This document shows, piece by piece, positions 25,211-38,865 of a stretch of DNA of 64,000 nt. The notes beneath the pieces are model-generated. The model was not told where the DNA came from, did not search any database, and was given only the letters and a program-made list of their open reading frames with translations. The position numbers and the translations under genes were made by a program. The stretch is from the NCBI RefSeq assembly GCF_001522545.3, contig NC_031799.1, positions 48,372,096 to 48,436,095 of the forward strand, read 5' to 3'. Numbering within the stretch: position 1 is the first letter of the stretch; each line of letters opens with the position of its first letter. Source of the stretch: Parus major (lineage: Eukaryota; Chordata; Aves; Passeriformes; Paridae).

Positions 25211-25288
25211 CAGCAGATGCCCCTTTTTAGAGTTGGAACTGGTGATTCTTCTGGGTCCCTTCCTACTCAGAATATTCTGTAATTTCTG
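25211..25288 (+). mobile_element. CR1 LINE 3' tail fragment
   Basis: CAGCAGATG, then GTTGGAACTGGTGATTCTTC, GGGTCCCTTCCTACTCAG and AATATTCTGTAATTTCTG follow the CR1 tail order, with a few indels. Confidence 0.75.
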
Positions 25289-27794
25289 GAGGGAGATTTT
25301 GTGATTGCCATGAGACAGGACAATAAACTAGGTATGCTGAACTTTCATTGGACCATGGAACTGTGGAGGAGGTAATGTCAAGCATTAGCAGTTCAGAAAT
25401 ATAGAGATCATATTTATTTCCTAAACCTCCCTTAGTTTAGTTCATGCATTGTTCCTATATAATATTACCATTTCTATTGGTTCCATCTGTAGGCACAGGA
25501 GGTTTGTAATTTCCCTGAACCCTTCTTATTGAACTCTCTCTCCTAATAACACCTTAATTAAAGCTCTCTGAAAACAAGTCAGGTTTGAGGAAACTCTTGT
25601 TTTACTTTTAAGAACTTCTGTGTATTTTGTGGGGTTACATTATCCACATGTTTCACCATGTTCTAGAAGGACATCCACTCTTCAGCTGGATTAGAGAAGA
25701 ATTTACAAACTTTTAATTAAGTTCTGATGACATTTTCCTTTGATGAAAGCAGAAAAAAAAAAGACTCACTAAGAGAACAGAGTACCCCATCTTTAATAAT
25801 GCTCTTTACTTTTAAAAAAAGCAGAAAACATCCTATTATGTGAAATTGCAAAACCTTTTTGCTCTTTTCTGATATTTCTGTTACAAAACATGCTTTATAA
25901 TAAGAATAGAATGGTATAAGATTCACTTTGAAAGCTAAATATCCAATGCTGGTAAAGAAAGAATGTCCTAATCTATGCAGCAGTGAGTTAGAGTCCATAA
26001 TCTTATGTTTGGACTTCACACAAGCATAAATATACCTCTTCTGTGAGTTCTGGTTCTTATTGTTTAATTTTGACTTTAAAATTACTGGTTCTAAAAACAC
26101 ATCTCCATGATTGCCTTATGCTTTAATTTATTTCAAATACTAATAGCAAATAAAAATTTAAAATTAATCCAGCCTACATAGATTTTATTTAATTGTGGTA
26201 CACACATGTTAGAAGAAATCATTTGTCACAAAAAAGTCCTGAGAGACCTTTACATTGCAAAGCATTTTTACATCTGAGACCTCAGATATTTGCCACGTGG
26301 TTAATGAATTGAGTTTAAGGATGTTTTAATGTTCTTCTAGAAGAGTAGGCTGATAAGTTCATAGATATATGCTACAATAACTTTCCCAACAAACTTCTCC
26401 CTGTCTAAAAGGAATCCTGAAAGACACTATGAAAAATTTGTAATTATGATCCTCTTTATAATTCATAAAATATTCTTGTTGAAATTTGCTTTATTGTACC
26501 TTACCTAGATAGTTGAGAAATGCTTAACTATCAAAGAAAATTCTTAGCTGAGTTAAGTTATTAATTGAAAGTTACATTTCTAGCAACCATTTCTACAGCA
26601 AAATAAAACAAAATGTAGAAGGGGTAAAAAGGAAAATGAAGCTAGAATACCGAAATTATACACAATGTTGATTTTTTTTTTTTTAATTTTATCTGCCTGA
26701 AAAGGTTTTGTTTTCAACACTGATGCATAAATGAACTCTCAAATGGCAAGATAGCGATAAAGGCAGTTGGTGACAAGAGTGAGTTTTAACTTAATGAATT
26801 CTTGTGTTTAGTTTATCATTAAGTTAAGCTTATTCAGTAGTTCTATATGTTAAAACATTTTAATTAAAGTAACTTTTCAATTTGCTACTTTATGACTTTG
26901 TGCTAGAGCTGATTTATTCTTTGTGAAGGAGACATGAAGCACTTCTCACTTTATAATATATTAGTACAGAGAAAAAGGATATATTACAATCTTTATGATA
27001 AGCAAATAATCTCACCATTAATGGCCAAAGTTATTCCATGAACCAATTATTCCAATTATATTTGATGAAAAAGAGGATAAGTTATGTTTTGCCCAAGCTA
27101 AATGTAATCAAAGAAAATTGAAAAAAAAATGGCAATGCATGGACCAGGACAGAGAAGAGACATAACTTGGATGCAGGACTCTCAAATGCTAAATTCAGTA
27201 TTGGTTTAATGAGGAATTTCTGTGAGTTTCCTTTTGTTTATTTGTTTTGTTCATGAGCTGCAAGAAGTAGCAGGAATTTTTTTCTGGTGTGACATAAACA
27301 GAAAATATTTTCTAACATCTCTGGAAATGCTTTCAGTAGCACAAATATATTTCTCCTAACCCTTGCCCACTCTTCTGAAAAAAAGTCCAGAGTACTTTGT
27401 TTTTATTGAATTGGCCCCATGGCATTTTTACTTCAAGGAAAAGGGAAAAAAAGAGAGACATATTTTCTATCCATATGGAATATCCAGCATGAAAATCATT
27501 GAATTAGAGAGCTGCTGCATAAGTGGAAACAAGCGTGAATGATGAAGACAGAGAACTCAGGAAGGTGCAGAGCCCATATATCTGTGTGTCCAGGGCAATC
27601 CTGCGAGAAGGAAAAGGGAATACACACTCAGGTATCTTTGCCCTCACTTTGCCACAGGGCAAAGGATTTCATTTACAGGACACTTCTGGATTAAATAAAC
27701 CCTGTCTTCTACAAGGACAGTCTGAGAAGATGCAGGTACATGTGAAAATTGTTTTCAGCAAATTTCAGGAACCTGAAATTCTGTAAGTCTCTTA
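25289..27794. other. Unique AT-rich non-coding DNA
   Basis: The longest frame is 127 codons on the minus strand at 25717-26100. It is lysine/serine/phenylalanine-rich, has no recognised domain, and looks like an AT-rich chance frame. It could only be promoted by expression or conservation evidence. The inverted repeat at 26786-26827 lies here. Confidence 0.5.
26786..26827. repeat. Perfect 12-bp inverted repeat with 18-base spacer
   Basis: The left arm TTAACTTAATGA (26786-26797) and right arm TCATTAAGTTAA (26816-26827) are exact reverse complements. They could form a cruciform, or a hairpin in RNA. No flanking duplication marks it as a small transposon. Confidence 0.9.
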
Positions 27795-28000
27795 GAGAAT
27801 CATACAATGATTCATTTAGAACCATTGCTCTTTATCCTGTCACAAGAGGTCATGCAAAAAGGTTTGTCCCATCTTTCTTACAAGTCCTCTTTAAGTACTG
27901 AAAGGTCACAGTTAAATCTTCATGGAGTCTTCCCCTGGCTAAACAGTTTCAACTTCCTCAGCCTTTCTTCACCTCTCTGTGATGTTTTTAAACATTTCCA
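27795..28000 (-). mobile_element. CR1 LINE 3' fragment
   Basis: Begins with the reverse-complemented tail AGAATCATACAATGATTC. It continues with a CCTGTCACAAGAGGTCATG block, a segment reading GTCTTCCCCTGGCTAAACAG, and CCTCAGCCTTTCTTCACCTC, all in antisense CR1 order. The high-coordinate end fades into unalignable sequence. The 147-codon plus-strand frame at 27807-28250 is the antisense of this copy and is not a gene. Confidence 0.78.
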
Positions 28001-30168
28001 ACTAATTTTATTCAGGCTTCAGATTGTTAGTTCTTTTTCCTCATTTCAACTTTTCTCATCCCCTAATCTGTCCTCTCTACCTCTGTGGGTCAATATTGAA
28101 GAAATTGAACATTATTCCTGCTGCTTCTTTTCATGTTTAAGGGACATCTCAGAACATTCCAAGTTGTATTTTTTATTCACTATTTTTTTTAAAAAAATTA
28201 ATCTAGCGTGCTGTCTTGCCAGAGTCTCTTTCCTTTCTAATGGAGCATAACATAATCAAAATTACAAATCTGCCTCACCTAAAAGAATAAATTTGATTAA
28301 TACAGGACTGGGCTGGTAATGTGTAATAATTCTGGCTAATGTGTCATAAGAGGCAATAAATACAGATTGTAAGATGTACAACAGCCATTTTCAGGAATGT
28401 GAAAGCCACAGAATACATTCCTTCTATCTCTTCTAGTTTGTTTCGGTATGTAAATTTATCCTTTTAAGACTATGCAGCTGTTGTCAAATTAAAAATTTAT
28501 CTGCAGCCTACCAAGATACAGCAGAATTTTCCAGCAGTAAACTTTGCAGAGAGGAAACAAATAAAATTAATAAAATCAGAATATTCATTGAAAATAGTAC
28601 ATTAATCCTCATGAAACTGCAGAGTCTAAGGGATATGCAAGCATACCTACATTCGTGGATGCATGCATTTTTGCTTTTGTAAAGGACCAGCTGCTCTCTA
28701 GGGTAGTGATGTGCCTTTAGGAAGCTGATCAGAGTCCATTTCTTCTCTCCCCGTTGATTGTGAGAAAAGAATCAAACAAAACAAGGGGGGTTTTTCTCGT
28801 TATGCATCATTATGTATTTCTCATCCAAAGTCAGAATTGTATCTGAAGTAAATGGGTGAAATCCTTCGAGACTTTTTCACCAGCATGTAATTTCATTAGA
28901 ATTCATTAAGTCACTGTAGAGAAAAAGAATAGGGGAAAAAAAAAAGAAAGAAAAAAGAGCAATCCCAGGGAGGGTTGTTCCTTTCAGCTGAATTACATAA
29001 TAGCAAGATTTTTTTAAGATTTTCTGTCATGTTTTTTTTGATGGTTTGCACTGCCATCTCCAATATACTGCCAATAAGGCAATATGGTTGGGTCTAAAAT
29101 TTCAATCAATATGTTCTCAAGTTCTGACTGGATATAAGTGTACCTTTGTATCTTAACTCTGTACTCTGCTGACTGTGTTTTAAATTTATGTATTTATATG
29201 GCTGTAAAAATTGGAAGGATTTTCACATATTAAATTTTGCTACAGTATCAAAGTGAAATCCTTCTCTGGATCTTGGCATGCTAAAGCACTAACATTTAGC
29301 TGCAAAAATTCAGTACCTTGACTAGTACAGAGTTTTGGGTTGGTTTTCTTTCTTCTTATTGCACTGCTGTTATGTTCATACAATGCTGAAATTTGAAGAA
29401 GCTTTGTGCTATCTAAACATTAATATTTTCTGTTTCTGTTATATTTTTAATTTGTGTGTTGAATTTTAATTCCCCTAGAATCCTAGACTGCTGACTGAGT
29501 CACAATACTAATTGTGATTAACACTTGGACTGTGTGATATGTAAGTAGCTCAAACCATCTGTAGTACTCCATCTTCTAGAAAGATGAAAATTTAGAAATA
29601 AGTAGTCAGTGAGTCTTTTGACAAAGTTCTTTTTGGCTTCAGATTTAAGAAAATTTTTCATGTGCTACCATAAATTAATTTTTTGAGTGGCATGTTAATT
29701 GAAATTCAGGATGTTAAGAGGCAAGGGACTTCATTTCACAAGACTGGCAGGGTACTAATCATTCTGTATTTTTGTTCCATTTCTGTTAATTTCTTAAGAA
29801 AACATAGCAAGTTACCTGACAGATTTAAGAAAAAAAGCTTATGGATGAAAAAGAGTGAGTATGATTGTTTAGTTGGTTTTGGAAAACATTTGAGTTTGGC
29901 AAATACTTAGCTCAATTGTCATACACCTCAGCATGCCCCTTCCTTAAATCAAAGTCATATTGTTTATTGTGGAGTGTATGACCTCCAGTGTTGCTTCATT
30001 TGCAGACTCAATAAATAAAATTGTGTAAATTTCTGCAATGGAACATCTAGGGCACAGCAATAAGTTTTATCATTCTGCAAATATTAGGCTATCCCTGATC
30101 AAGATGTTTTTTGGTATAAGCTGTAGAAGATCTAAATTGTCCTATAGTTAATCAGAGCACGCCAGAAA

Positions 30169-30209
30169 AAACCAAACCAAACCAAACCAACCAACCAACC
30201 AAACAAAAC
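30169..30209. repeat. (AAACC)n/(AACC)n microsatellite
   Basis: AAACC units pass into AACC units, then AAAC. Confidence 0.92.
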
Positions 30210-31590
30210 TACAAATTTTTTTGAACCATGAAGCTTTAAGAAATATTTATTTGAAAACTACCTGCTTCTGTTATTTCTTCAGAAGTATAGAGGCTTTGTT
30301 GTGCATCTTGAGTGAGCTACCATGACATTTGGCTTAGTCAGTATTCTAGAACTGATTAAAAATTATCAGAGATTGGCAGAAGGTAACAGATTAATACAGG
30401 AAAATTTAAGTCAGGTGGAAGATGTGACCATAAGGTGATATCTTAGCTTAAGAAGATAAGGTGATATCCTTCCTCTCCCCTAAAGAAAAATGATTTTTTT
30501 TTTTTCAAAAATATTTTAAAGTATTCTTTTTAATCACAGAGACATTTCAGGGGTCATTTTCTGATTAGAATTATTCATAACATCATCTTACACAAGAAGG
30601 CAGAAGTTAGACACTCTTGTCTTTCATATATATGTAGGTAATATCTATAAACTACTGAGATTATATCCTCTTCTGAAAGTGCAGGAGGTATTAAGGCCTT
30701 TAACATCCCAAATTACACAAAACCAATTGTGAAGTCCAGGCAGAGTGTCTGCCACATCTGTGGGAATTTATTGCAAGAGGAAAAATATTTTGACTAAGCT
30801 CTTTACTGCCTGTTAAGTGTTGATTTCACATTCTCAGTGTGCTTCATAGATTTTTTTCAAAGAATCACAATAAAATATAGAAATATTTTGTCATTTCTGT
30901 GTAAGATTTGAAGTAAGAGACTACAGAGAATGGACTTTGTTATTAATTACAGGTCTAGGTCTCCTTTGGCTTTTTCAGCAGCATTTTTCAGACTTAATGG
31001 AGGATAGCAATTAACTTTTCAAATAGAGCCACTCATGAGGATCCCAACATCTAAAATTAGACCTTTAAGTCAAAAAATCTTGCCTGAAAACCTGACTTTC
31101 CTTTGCTGCTACTAATATTAATAATAAACCTTAAGGCCTTCAGATCTCTTCTCATTTACACTTTCTCTTCTCCTCTGTGGATAGTTTGTTCTGGATGAAT
31201 CCTCTTGCATTATCAAGGCTATATCTGCTGTATTCCTGTATTATAACAGACTGCAGTGCCACTTCAGTAATTTCTAGAGACAGCTAGGCAGCAGCATTTA
31301 AAATGCTATGTGTGGAAGAAAAACCACTTGATGATGTTCTACCTATTGTCTTGTTACAACAAGCTGAAGTTGTTTTGGAATTAGGGACATATTTCTTGGT
31401 GAAGTTGCTTCTTAACATTTCTTTGGTTTGTTTTGTTTTTTTTTTTCTTGTGGTGTTTTTTAGCATTTGATGTTTGATATTGTTTGATAACAATACTGTT
31501 ATTATATGCTGTCCTAATAATATTTCTGTAGGACATGAGTATTTGAGTTGTGTTCAGAAGTAAAAAGTCTATTTGTTAATATTCATTCTT

Positions 31591-31617
31591 TTGTTTGGTG
31601 GTTTGTTTGTTTGTTTT
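31591..31617. repeat. (GTTT)n short microsatellite
   Basis: GTTT-type units, beginning with a GGTGG interruption. Confidence 0.85.
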
Positions 31618-31715
31618 CAGATTAGGAGTATTTTTTGCATCCCTATCTCAGCAGTTCATCAGCTCTTAGTCCAAGAGTTATTTGCCCTTCAGAGATTTTT
31701 GTTTAAAAGTTAATA

Positions 31716-31770
31716 TGAAAACAAAACAAAAAAAAACCCCCAAAACAAAACGAAAAACCAAAACAAAACA
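31716..31770. repeat. A/C-rich tract with AAAAC units
   Basis: Irregular AAAAC and AAAACC units surround an A9 run followed by CCCCC. Confidence 0.85.
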
Positions 31771-34700
31771 ATCCTTTCTTAAATGTGAAGAATGTGTAGC
31801 TAAATTGCGATTGTATGTGCAGATTTCTGTCCCTGAACTAATTAGTTCTTATGTATTTTAAACAGAAAAGGAATTTTAGCTTAGTATTGCAGGTGTTTTT
31901 TTCTATTAAAATGTGATTTCTCTAAAGGGCATTCATCTTATAAATATCAGAAATAATCAGTTAACTACTTATATACTGTATTACTGTTATATAGAGCAGA
32001 CAGTTGGGGAAGTGAAAATTATTTAGAATAAAGTGAAACACTGGATTCTCCTTTTCATAAAAATGCAAATATTATGCTTAAAATGTATCTCATAACAGAA
32101 TTTTTCTATTTTTCATCTATGATACATTTAACTGTAAATGTAGTGAAAATAAGAATAGACTCAAGTTCTTATAGGGCTTAAACTCTTCTTCATTACTTCT
32201 AAATCTATAACTCCAGAAGCATATCTGAGTGAATTTATTGTGTATGGATTTGAGTAATCATGAAATCAATCATAGTTACCCTGCACTGGAATAATTTAGA
32301 CATGCCACTCTTGAGCAATGACAGCATAAGATGCAATACATAGGTTTCTAAATTGACAAGCTCCCTTTTCTAAACACCAAAGAAGCCAGAGGTTAAGGTA
32401 GAATTATGACATATGAAAAATATTAAATGCCTTGAAAAATGCTAAATTTTTCTAAGAATAAATATTTTTGCTTACGTGTTTTGCTTTGTCATAATTTTAA
32501 AAAATATCATAGTCATAGAATTGCCACTAAATGAATTTGAGTTATTTGTAAATATATTTTTCTCTTAGTTTTCATAGAATATTCAGGCACTATGTATTCT
32601 TCACCAAGCAAAACTCTTTAACTAGATTCTTCACTGTTTAGACAACATCATCACTGAGAATATGGGTGAACAGGCTTTTTATTGAGAAGAGTCAGGTTTT
32701 TAATTCTGTTAAAGTTTTTTTAATTGAAAATCTGCTGAAGTTGGTTTTTAAAATCTCCTCTATTTCTTTTTTTCCAAGCTTGAAATAGATGTGTTTAGCT
32801 GGGTACACTGCAGAGGTAAGGTGGATTACAAGACACCCCCTCACAGTCTGGTTGAATACTGCTGCACAGCTCTTCTTTCAGACGGCTCTGCTTATAGTAC
32901 CTTGGTAGTTTTCCCCATAGTGACTTTTTCTGCCTCTAAAGTGTCAAAAGTATCCAACTGAAAAAAAAAAGTCCCTGAGAATTACCTTGTTTGGGTTATG
33001 TTCAGCTCTTACAAAAGAGCTTTTTACTTGTGCTTCTTCACCAGAAGTTTGAGATCATTAGGTATTTAGTATTAAATTCTGATAGATATCAAGTACCCTA
33101 ATCCTGAGACATTAATATACATTTGCCTAAGAGATCACTGAAGTCAGATGTATGATCTGTATATATATGAATCTTAGTATTTTGAAAAACTTTCTGTCTT
33201 TGTCTCCAGATATGAACACTCTGAGGTATCATTTTTGTCAGTGAACATCTATATGAATTTCGACCTTTCCCATATAGGTGACTTATTACTATTTATTATG
33301 TGTACGTATTTCCAAAGATTTCATTAAAACATATATAGTAGTGAAATTCTCTGTTTTCTTAACAAAAGAGAACACAGCAATTTTGACTGTTTTTTAAAAT
33401 ACTACATAAAATAGTGTTCTTTCTTACTGAAGAAAAAGCTACCACAAAACCAAAAGTACCACAAAAATCCAGACATTAATTACTTTCCTCTTTTTTCCTT
33501 ATTTTTTTTTGCTGGGTTTTCTTAAATATGAATAAAATTCCACTTATGATTCATAAAAAAATGTCTTTCATGGATATCTCATAAATTTAAGAGTTTTATC
33601 TAATAGGAACTACATAGCAGCACATCTGTGCTTTTTCCATTATTCCTGTCATGATATTTGGTATTTTGAAGCAAGCTTTAATCTGAGCATTGTCATATTC
33701 CCATGCTGGTTCATAAAAATTAAATTTACAGTTAATATATAGAACTGTTCAGCTGTTTCTGCTACAGCAGGGTGCTTGGTGGGCCACAAAAAAAAAATAA
33801 AATATTTATAATACAGTATAGTTATTTTGGGTTTATAGACAAATATAAATGAATGGCATGAAAATCAGGCCATCATCATATTCTCACAGTCAAAAGAATT
33901 TCTGAAATAGTATGTTTCAGGATACCTTTTGCTCTTCTGCTCTGTGAAAGGCTGAATAATAAAACATTATTATTGTTATGGGGTTTGCATGCTGAGTGAC
34001 TGGTACATATAAACTTGATGAGATTTGTTGTTGATTTCTTCAGTCTGTGGCCTAGATATGATACATGGTCGTGTGGGCATTATGTCATTATGGACAGAAG
34101 GAATTCAAGTCCTTCTGAAAAGTGTAAACCCAGCATTTTGCAGCTCTAGTCACTTTTTTTTTTTTTTGAGGAATAGTGCAAACAGATTAGTTTTTAATTC
34201 CAAAGATATTTGAACAGACTTTCAGTTTACACCATTATTCTATGTCAGTGCCAGGTAACCTTATTCACTGCATGAAGAAGGATATGGCTTTATAAAAATT
34301 GGTTTTTGCAAGGCTTTGGCTTGCAGCTGTCCTACATTTATATTGGATATGGTTGTGGTTTATGAGCAAATATAATAAGTAGATTATTTATTCTGGTGTA
34401 TTGCTTTTCATCTCAGCTTTTCTATTTCATGCATAATTTTTTGTAAATGGTTCCATTTAATTATTGTAGTAGATGGATGAATGGTCTTAGGAACCATCAA
34501 GCATAAGTTTAATTTAATTCAATTGAATTTTTATAATGTTAACTGTCTGAGATGAAATTTCAAATAACATAGAGAACAAAGAAATGAGAGAGACATTGGT
34601 AGAAAAAGACCTTTGCAAACTAAGTAAAAAAGAACAAAAAATAATTTTAATTAATTTTGAGGAAAAATAATTGATATCAGTGTTTTTCTGCTTGAAGATG

Positions 34701-36562
34701 ACTGGATTTGGATGACATGTTAAGACTGGCAGAGAACCAAGACAGTTAGCAGACACTAACCAAGGCAATTATCAGCAGAAATAGTAACAAAACGGACAGT
34801 GCAAAAAGAAATTCTTATGTAAAGACCAGGTGATGAATTATCTCTTTTGTGACTGTACTACTATTAAGTCTTTTTTAGCCTGTCTTCCCTAGCTTGTGGC
34901 TTACTAACTATTATCAGTCAGTCCGAAAAAATTATAACTTCTTTAATGGCCACTTCCATTTCTGATGCTTCAGGCAACCCCAGACTTCATTAATACAGGA
35001 AAGGGTAGCAAGCCAAGTTCAGTGTTCAGCCTCGTGAACAATCCAGGGACCAAAGGGTTCTATTCTATTCAACTATTCATTTGAAGAAAGTCAAATGTAC
35101 AATCTAGCCACTGGTCTGTGGGAGTCAAGATGAAGCATGAAGATGAAGGCAAATTTCTTTTTAACTAATGAATGCAGATGTTTGTGTTTCATGAGACTTA
35201 CAGAAGAAGCAGAAGCCAATTGGGAAACCTCACCTGTCAATAAATTAGAAATAAAGTAATAAAATGGTGATAAGGACATCACTTGAGCAAGGCACAGAGA
35301 ATAAAGTTCCAGTGAAGCCATGGTAAATCAGGTAAAATAAAATAATTTGTCTCACTTTTGTTCTCTTGTTGATGAGAAAATGGTAATACTGATTTCTTTC
35401 GCTGGTAATTTAAACTGTGAACTGATTAAACCCACCTAGTGAGACAATCTACTTCCCTGTCTTCTATTAAGAAACACAGTGAGAGACAGGTGGAGAGGAA
35501 GCATCAGGCTTTCTCAATGCAGCCCTCGAATGTCTGTGGGCCATGACTGCAATGTCTTCCTAGAAAGGGCATCTTTAACTGGAACACTTCTAAGTTCAGG
35601 TATCTTGTCTTCATGTGAACTTGTCTCTGAATTCCAACTAGGTAACAAGTTAGTATTCAGTCAGTATATTGATTATATCTATGTTTCCTTATGAAAAATC
35701 AAACACTGTGGTGCCTAGCAACATACAATTTAGAAGCATTTAGTAGTGTTCTTCACTGTCATGTGCTGAATTAATTACATTACATTAACATTGCTCCAAG
35801 GAGATAAATGTGGACATAGGAATAGACACCTCATGAGATTCAAACATGCAAGCACATATTTATTTTCTGCTTGTTGTCTCTTCATATTTTTTAGTTTATA
35901 ATTTACATTTTGAGATAGAACTCCATAAATAATACACTTCAGATGCATGTTTATAAACATACATATATAAAAATATTTAATGTAAGCATGTGATATGAAT
36001 GGCTATGACTGTCAAATGTCTCCCATTCAACATATAAATATTTAAGGACTCCTTATTTTGTGTCAGCAAACTCCTGACATTGGAACTAGAACTATGGGAA
36101 GTCTCCCTTAATCACTATTTGTTCCATTCCTCCATGCCTAGGTTTAATTTTTGAACATAACTTACTTTGCACTTCAGCCTAATGGAAGTGCTTTGTTTTT
36201 TTCTTACAGCTATTAATAGGTGGCTTTCCTTTGTGTGACCTTTAATGTTTAGCAGGTTGTTTTAATTATCTTCTTTCAATACGATCCTGCAGTAAAGGTT
36301 TTTTTGTTAGTTAACCAAATCATTCACAGCACTAATGCCTGCATGAGGTCTTCATTTTGATGATTATTCCTAAGTAACTTAGGACCTAAATAAAATAAGG
36401 ATGAAACAAAAAATAGCTATACATTTCCAACTCATTTTAATTACTTTAAATTGAGTAAAGAAACTGTGATAAAAATGTTTTTTGTCAAGGTTTATTGAAT
36501 TCCAGAACACTAAACACTCGCTGAGTACAAAGCCTATAAGGACTAGCTGAGTGATACAGGGT

Positions 36563-36748
36563 TGTGTAGCCTGAGGAAGAGGAGGCTCAGGGGAGACCTT
36601 ATCAATCTCTAGAGTCACCTGAAAAGAGGGTATAGCCAGGTGGGGTCAGTCTCTTCTGCCAAGTAACAAGCGGCAGGACAAGAGAAGTTAGTTGCAAGTT
36701 GTACCAGGGCAGGATTAGATTTGATATAAGGAAATATTTCCTCACCAG
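36563..36748 (+). mobile_element. CR1 LINE fragment, end of ORF2 / start of 3' UTR
   Basis: Well-preserved blocks GTAGCCTGAGGAAGAGGAGG, CAGGGGAGACCTTATCAATC, CCAGGTGGGGTCAGTCTCTT, AACAAGCGGCAGGACAAGAG and TTGATATAAGGAAATATTTC appear in the order of avian CR1 near its ORF2 stop. The 3' UTR tail does not follow, so the copy is truncated at both ends. Confidence 0.92.
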
Positions 36749-37534
36749 AATTTCCAAGCATTGAAAGCTTTCCTAATTTTTTTCTCTCTAAATCTGTTGA
36801 ATTTTACACTCGTTATATGGCAATTCTATAGGGTTTTGTTTGGTTTTGAATATAGTCTTCTGGTTCTCCAGCACTTTAGAGCTCTCCCACTCAGAAACAC
36901 AGATGCAAAATTGCCTGTGACATGTATGACAATTCTGCTATATTTTTTCTGCTGAATCATGGAATGACTTCAAAAGAAAGAGTAGTTGGGAAAAAACATG
37001 CAGTGTTGTTTATGACTTTGGAATTGTTACATTATGAAGATGTTAAAGAGTTGAAAAGTGCAGTCTGTCAACACTGCCACACATTTTCCAGTGATATATA
37101 TCATCTTATGGAAAGTGTGGATTGTGACAGCTCAGTGTTTCTTTATTCTTGTCTGTGAAAAATATCAGCTTCCTAACTAAAATTTAAGGTGGGATTTTGG
37201 TTTTGTTTGTTTACTTTTTTATGGGGTTTTTTTGGTTGGTTGGTTTGCGTTTCTTTGCCAGGTAGGAAGAGAAAAAGAGGGTGTGAAAGTTAGACTTAAA
37301 AGGTTTGAAAGAAGATATATATCTTGAGAATAAGTTTGTGCAATAATATTTTTATCATTCATTTACAATGAAGAAATTATTTCATCTTTCTGTTATTACC
37401 TTGACTAATGTGCCTTTCCAAGGTATATAATATTATAATATCATATCATGTCATATCATTCAATGCAATTTAATCTCATATCAGTACATTATATGTATTT
37501 AGCATAAATGTTATATGCACACATGTGTAATCCA

Positions 37535-37560
37535 TACACACACACACATATATATATACA
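37535..37560. repeat. (CA)n(TA)n dinucleotide repeat
   Basis: About seven CA units run into about five TA units. Confidence 0.9.
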
Positions 37561-37784
37561 CTTATATATGTATGCATAGCATGAATTACCTATATTCCAT
37601 GGCATTTTAACTATATCAGTACTCCAGCTAATCAGAGGTATTGAGCAACAACATCTTTCAAGCACTACAGATATATATAACAATTACAAAGAGACAAAAA
37701 TTTAATTTCAATGGTATAATCATATTTTCCTGTGCATGTGCGCATTATTCCTTTAAGTATGAATATAATTTCATTTTTTGCTGC

Positions 37785-37822
37785 AAAACAAAACCAAACC
37801 AAAATAAAACAAAACAAAAAAG
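37785..37822. repeat. (AAACC)n/(AAAAC)n tract
   Basis: AAACC units followed by AAAT/AAAAC units. Confidence 0.88.
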
Positions 37823-38680
37823 TAGGCGAAAGATACCTATGGCTTGACCTTACTCAGTTTAAATGATGATATACCAGACTTTTCAAAGAGGAATAAAGGA
37901 AAAATCAGAAAATCTTGGGGAAATACTTTATATTAGGTAAATTTTATTTAATTAATCCAGATATATCTCTGGATTTTTTAATGTTCTATTAATTTGATTT
38001 TTTTAATTTAATAGTAACTTGGAAACTTGAACAATAAGTGTGGATTTTTAGAATTTTCTCTGAACTAGTGATCACCTTGGTAGATACAAGGATTCTTTTG
38101 CAATCAGATGGAACAAAGCTGAAAACTTGACTTGTGTTTTTATTTCTTTTATTTTCTTTTCTACTTCATATCCTGTGATATTTAACACTGTGAAAAAATA
38201 GTAACAGTGAGCAATGAAAATATAATCTTGAAAAGTCTGTCTATAGGACAAAAAATCTGGATTTTAATATTTGGCGTTTCTCTTGTTTTGCTTCTTTTCA
38301 AAGCACTTGCTGCCTCGCAGGTTTTTGTATAGGCAAGACTAATTTCAGAGTCTCAGAAAAATCTGTGGAAGTATTCCTTGGAAAGGAAAGATGATTAGCA
38401 GTTACATTGAAGAAGGTTATTCAATTCTGAATACGAACTGAAGGAAAAAAAAGTTACAGTTACCTTAGAAAGTTCCAGAATGGACATGTAAAAATTACAA
38501 GGGGAAAAAAAAATAAAAGGTAGAAATACACCTGACATAGGAAGACACTAGCATTGAAAACGCTTCAAAACTTTAGCTTTAATAAAAATGAAAGGGATGC
38601 CATTTTGTCACAGACAAAGACTAACTTTCAGGGTAGTCTTTCTTTCCAAGTCTTACAATGCAACATCTGATTTAAATATT

Positions 38681-38865
38681 AACCAGAAATCATAGAATGA
38701 TGTGGAATCCTGAGTCGGGAGAGACCCACCAGAGTCCAACTCTTAGCCTTGCACAGGACAGCCCCAAGAGTCACACCATGTGCCTGTGAGCATTGTCCAG
38801 GCACTTCTTGAGCTCTGTCAGGTTTGGTGCTGTGACCACTTCCCTGGGGATCCCCAGTGTATTGT
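38681..38865 (-). mobile_element. CR1 LINE 3' fragment
   Basis: The low-coordinate end is the reverse-complemented CR1 tail (AGAAATCATAGAATGATG). It is followed by GCCCCAAGAGTCACACCATG, GAGCATTGTCCAGGCAC and CTCTGTCAGGTTTGGTGCTG. The last blocks are nearly identical to those at 2345-2435, so this is the same subfamily. It is 5'-truncated at about 38865. Confidence 0.9.

Larger units (their letters stand above)
28001..36562. other. Long unique stretch, nearly free of transposons
   Basis: About 8.5 kb with no recognised transposon, gene or RNA, only short simple repeats (listed separately) and poly-T runs such as 34154-34167. Frames reach at most about 84 codons and look random. A 14-bp palindrome AATTCAATTGAATT lies at 34516-34529. 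Confidence 0.5.
36749..38680. other. Unique non-coding DNA with simple repeats
   Basis: No gene recognised. It holds TTTGG-rich sequence at about 37195-37255, a CA/TA microsatellite at 37535-37560 and an AAACC tract at 37785-37822. Confidence 0.5.

Noticed and set aside
25717..26100. 127-codon minus-strand frame
   Set aside because: Composition is that of AT-rich DNA, there is no recognisable domain and no splice or promoter context. It is treated as a chance frame.
27807..28250. 147-codon plus-strand frame
   Set aside because: Its first half is the antisense of a CR1 fragment and the rest is T-rich sequence.
34516..34529. 14-bp palindrome AATTCAATTGAATT
   Set aside because: Short A/T palindromes of this size are expected by chance in DNA this AT-rich.
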